A stretch of 64,000 bases of DNA from Limosilactobacillus sp. WILCCON 0051 (lineage in GTDB: Bacteria > Bacillota > Bacilli > Lactobacillales > Lactobacillaceae). Of the stretch, positions 63,890 through 64,000 are shown piece by piece. A model generated the notes under the pieces. It saw nothing but the letters and a program-made list of their open reading frames with translations, made no database searches and was not told the origin of the DNA. The position numbers were made by a program, and so were the translations under genes. Numbering within the stretch: the stretch's first letter is position 1; each line of letters starts with the position of its first letter. The DNA lies in assembly GCF_039955095.1 (NCBI RefSeq), contig NZ_CP154878.1, positions 992,001 through 1,056,000 of the forward strand, written 5' to 3'.

Positions 63890-64000
63890 ATAGCATGAAT
63901 TTTATCGAATATCAATATGATATTGATTAAAAAGCTAAAATATTATTTTAGCAATTAAATGAAGTGATACCGATCAAAAACAAAAGTACTGCCTTTCTTT

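Overview
The window looks like a chromosome segment of a heterofermentative lactobacillus. The host genes are about half G+C, and the gene set (gluconate kinase, C69 dipeptidase, Met-type T-box, DUF915 hydrolase) fits Lactobacillaceae; Limosilactobacillus or a close relative is my best guess, made from gene content and composition only. No rRNA or tRNA gene was seen.

Positions 1-26.3 kb are mostly host chromosome: the end of proA; an amino-acid permease behind a Thr/Ser-rich leader peptide and attenuator; a C69 dipeptidase; a secreted DRGH nuclease; an XRE regulator; a PLD-fold plus P-loop ATPase protein; gluconate kinase; an intact IS3-family element with a 3-bp target duplication; an aminotransferase; a five-gene exopolysaccharide locus (degenerate GGDEF membrane protein, small membrane protein, processive GT2, GH8 hydrolase, UDP-GlcNAc 2-epimerase); an MFS exporter; and a T-box-controlled omega-amidase/aminotransferase pair. 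Two gene-poor stretches (14.7-15.0 and 25.9-26.2 kb) carry inverted copies of an unusual array of exactly 37-nt palindromic units.

Positions 26.6 to about 58.6 kb are an integrative conjugative element: tyrosine integrase and excisionase-like protein, topoisomerase III, a two-domain AAA+ protein, a type IV secretion operon (pilin-like protein, VirD4, VirB6-like, PrgI-like, VirB4, lysozyme/M23 hydrolase, VirB8-like proteins, CPBP protease), a Fic toxin with its HTH partner, several candidate noncoding RNAs, and a ParM-ParR module. No relaxase was recognised. At least six transcription units share one promoter design, and a 28-bp palindrome recurs four times.

The most striking gene follows parMR: a full-length (1370 aa) type II-A Cas9 homologue in which nearly every RuvC and HNH catalytic residue is replaced (D10S, E762N, H983A, D839S, H840P, N863A in SpCas9 numbering), while the bridge helix, REC lobe and C-terminal region remain. 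There is no cas1, cas2, csn2 or CRISPR array in the window. A convergent structured RNA lies directly downstream. It looks like a naturally nuclease-dead Cas9 carried by a mobile element.

Positions 58.7-64 kb are A+T-richer defence cargo: a Doc/Fic-like protein lacking its catalytic His, and a single-chain restriction-methylation-specificity enzyme. Upstream of the latter is a short ORF with 11 AACTC repeats. Repeat number decides whether ribosomes translate through an intrinsic terminator up to the enzyme's start codon, which suggests a phase-variable attenuation switch.
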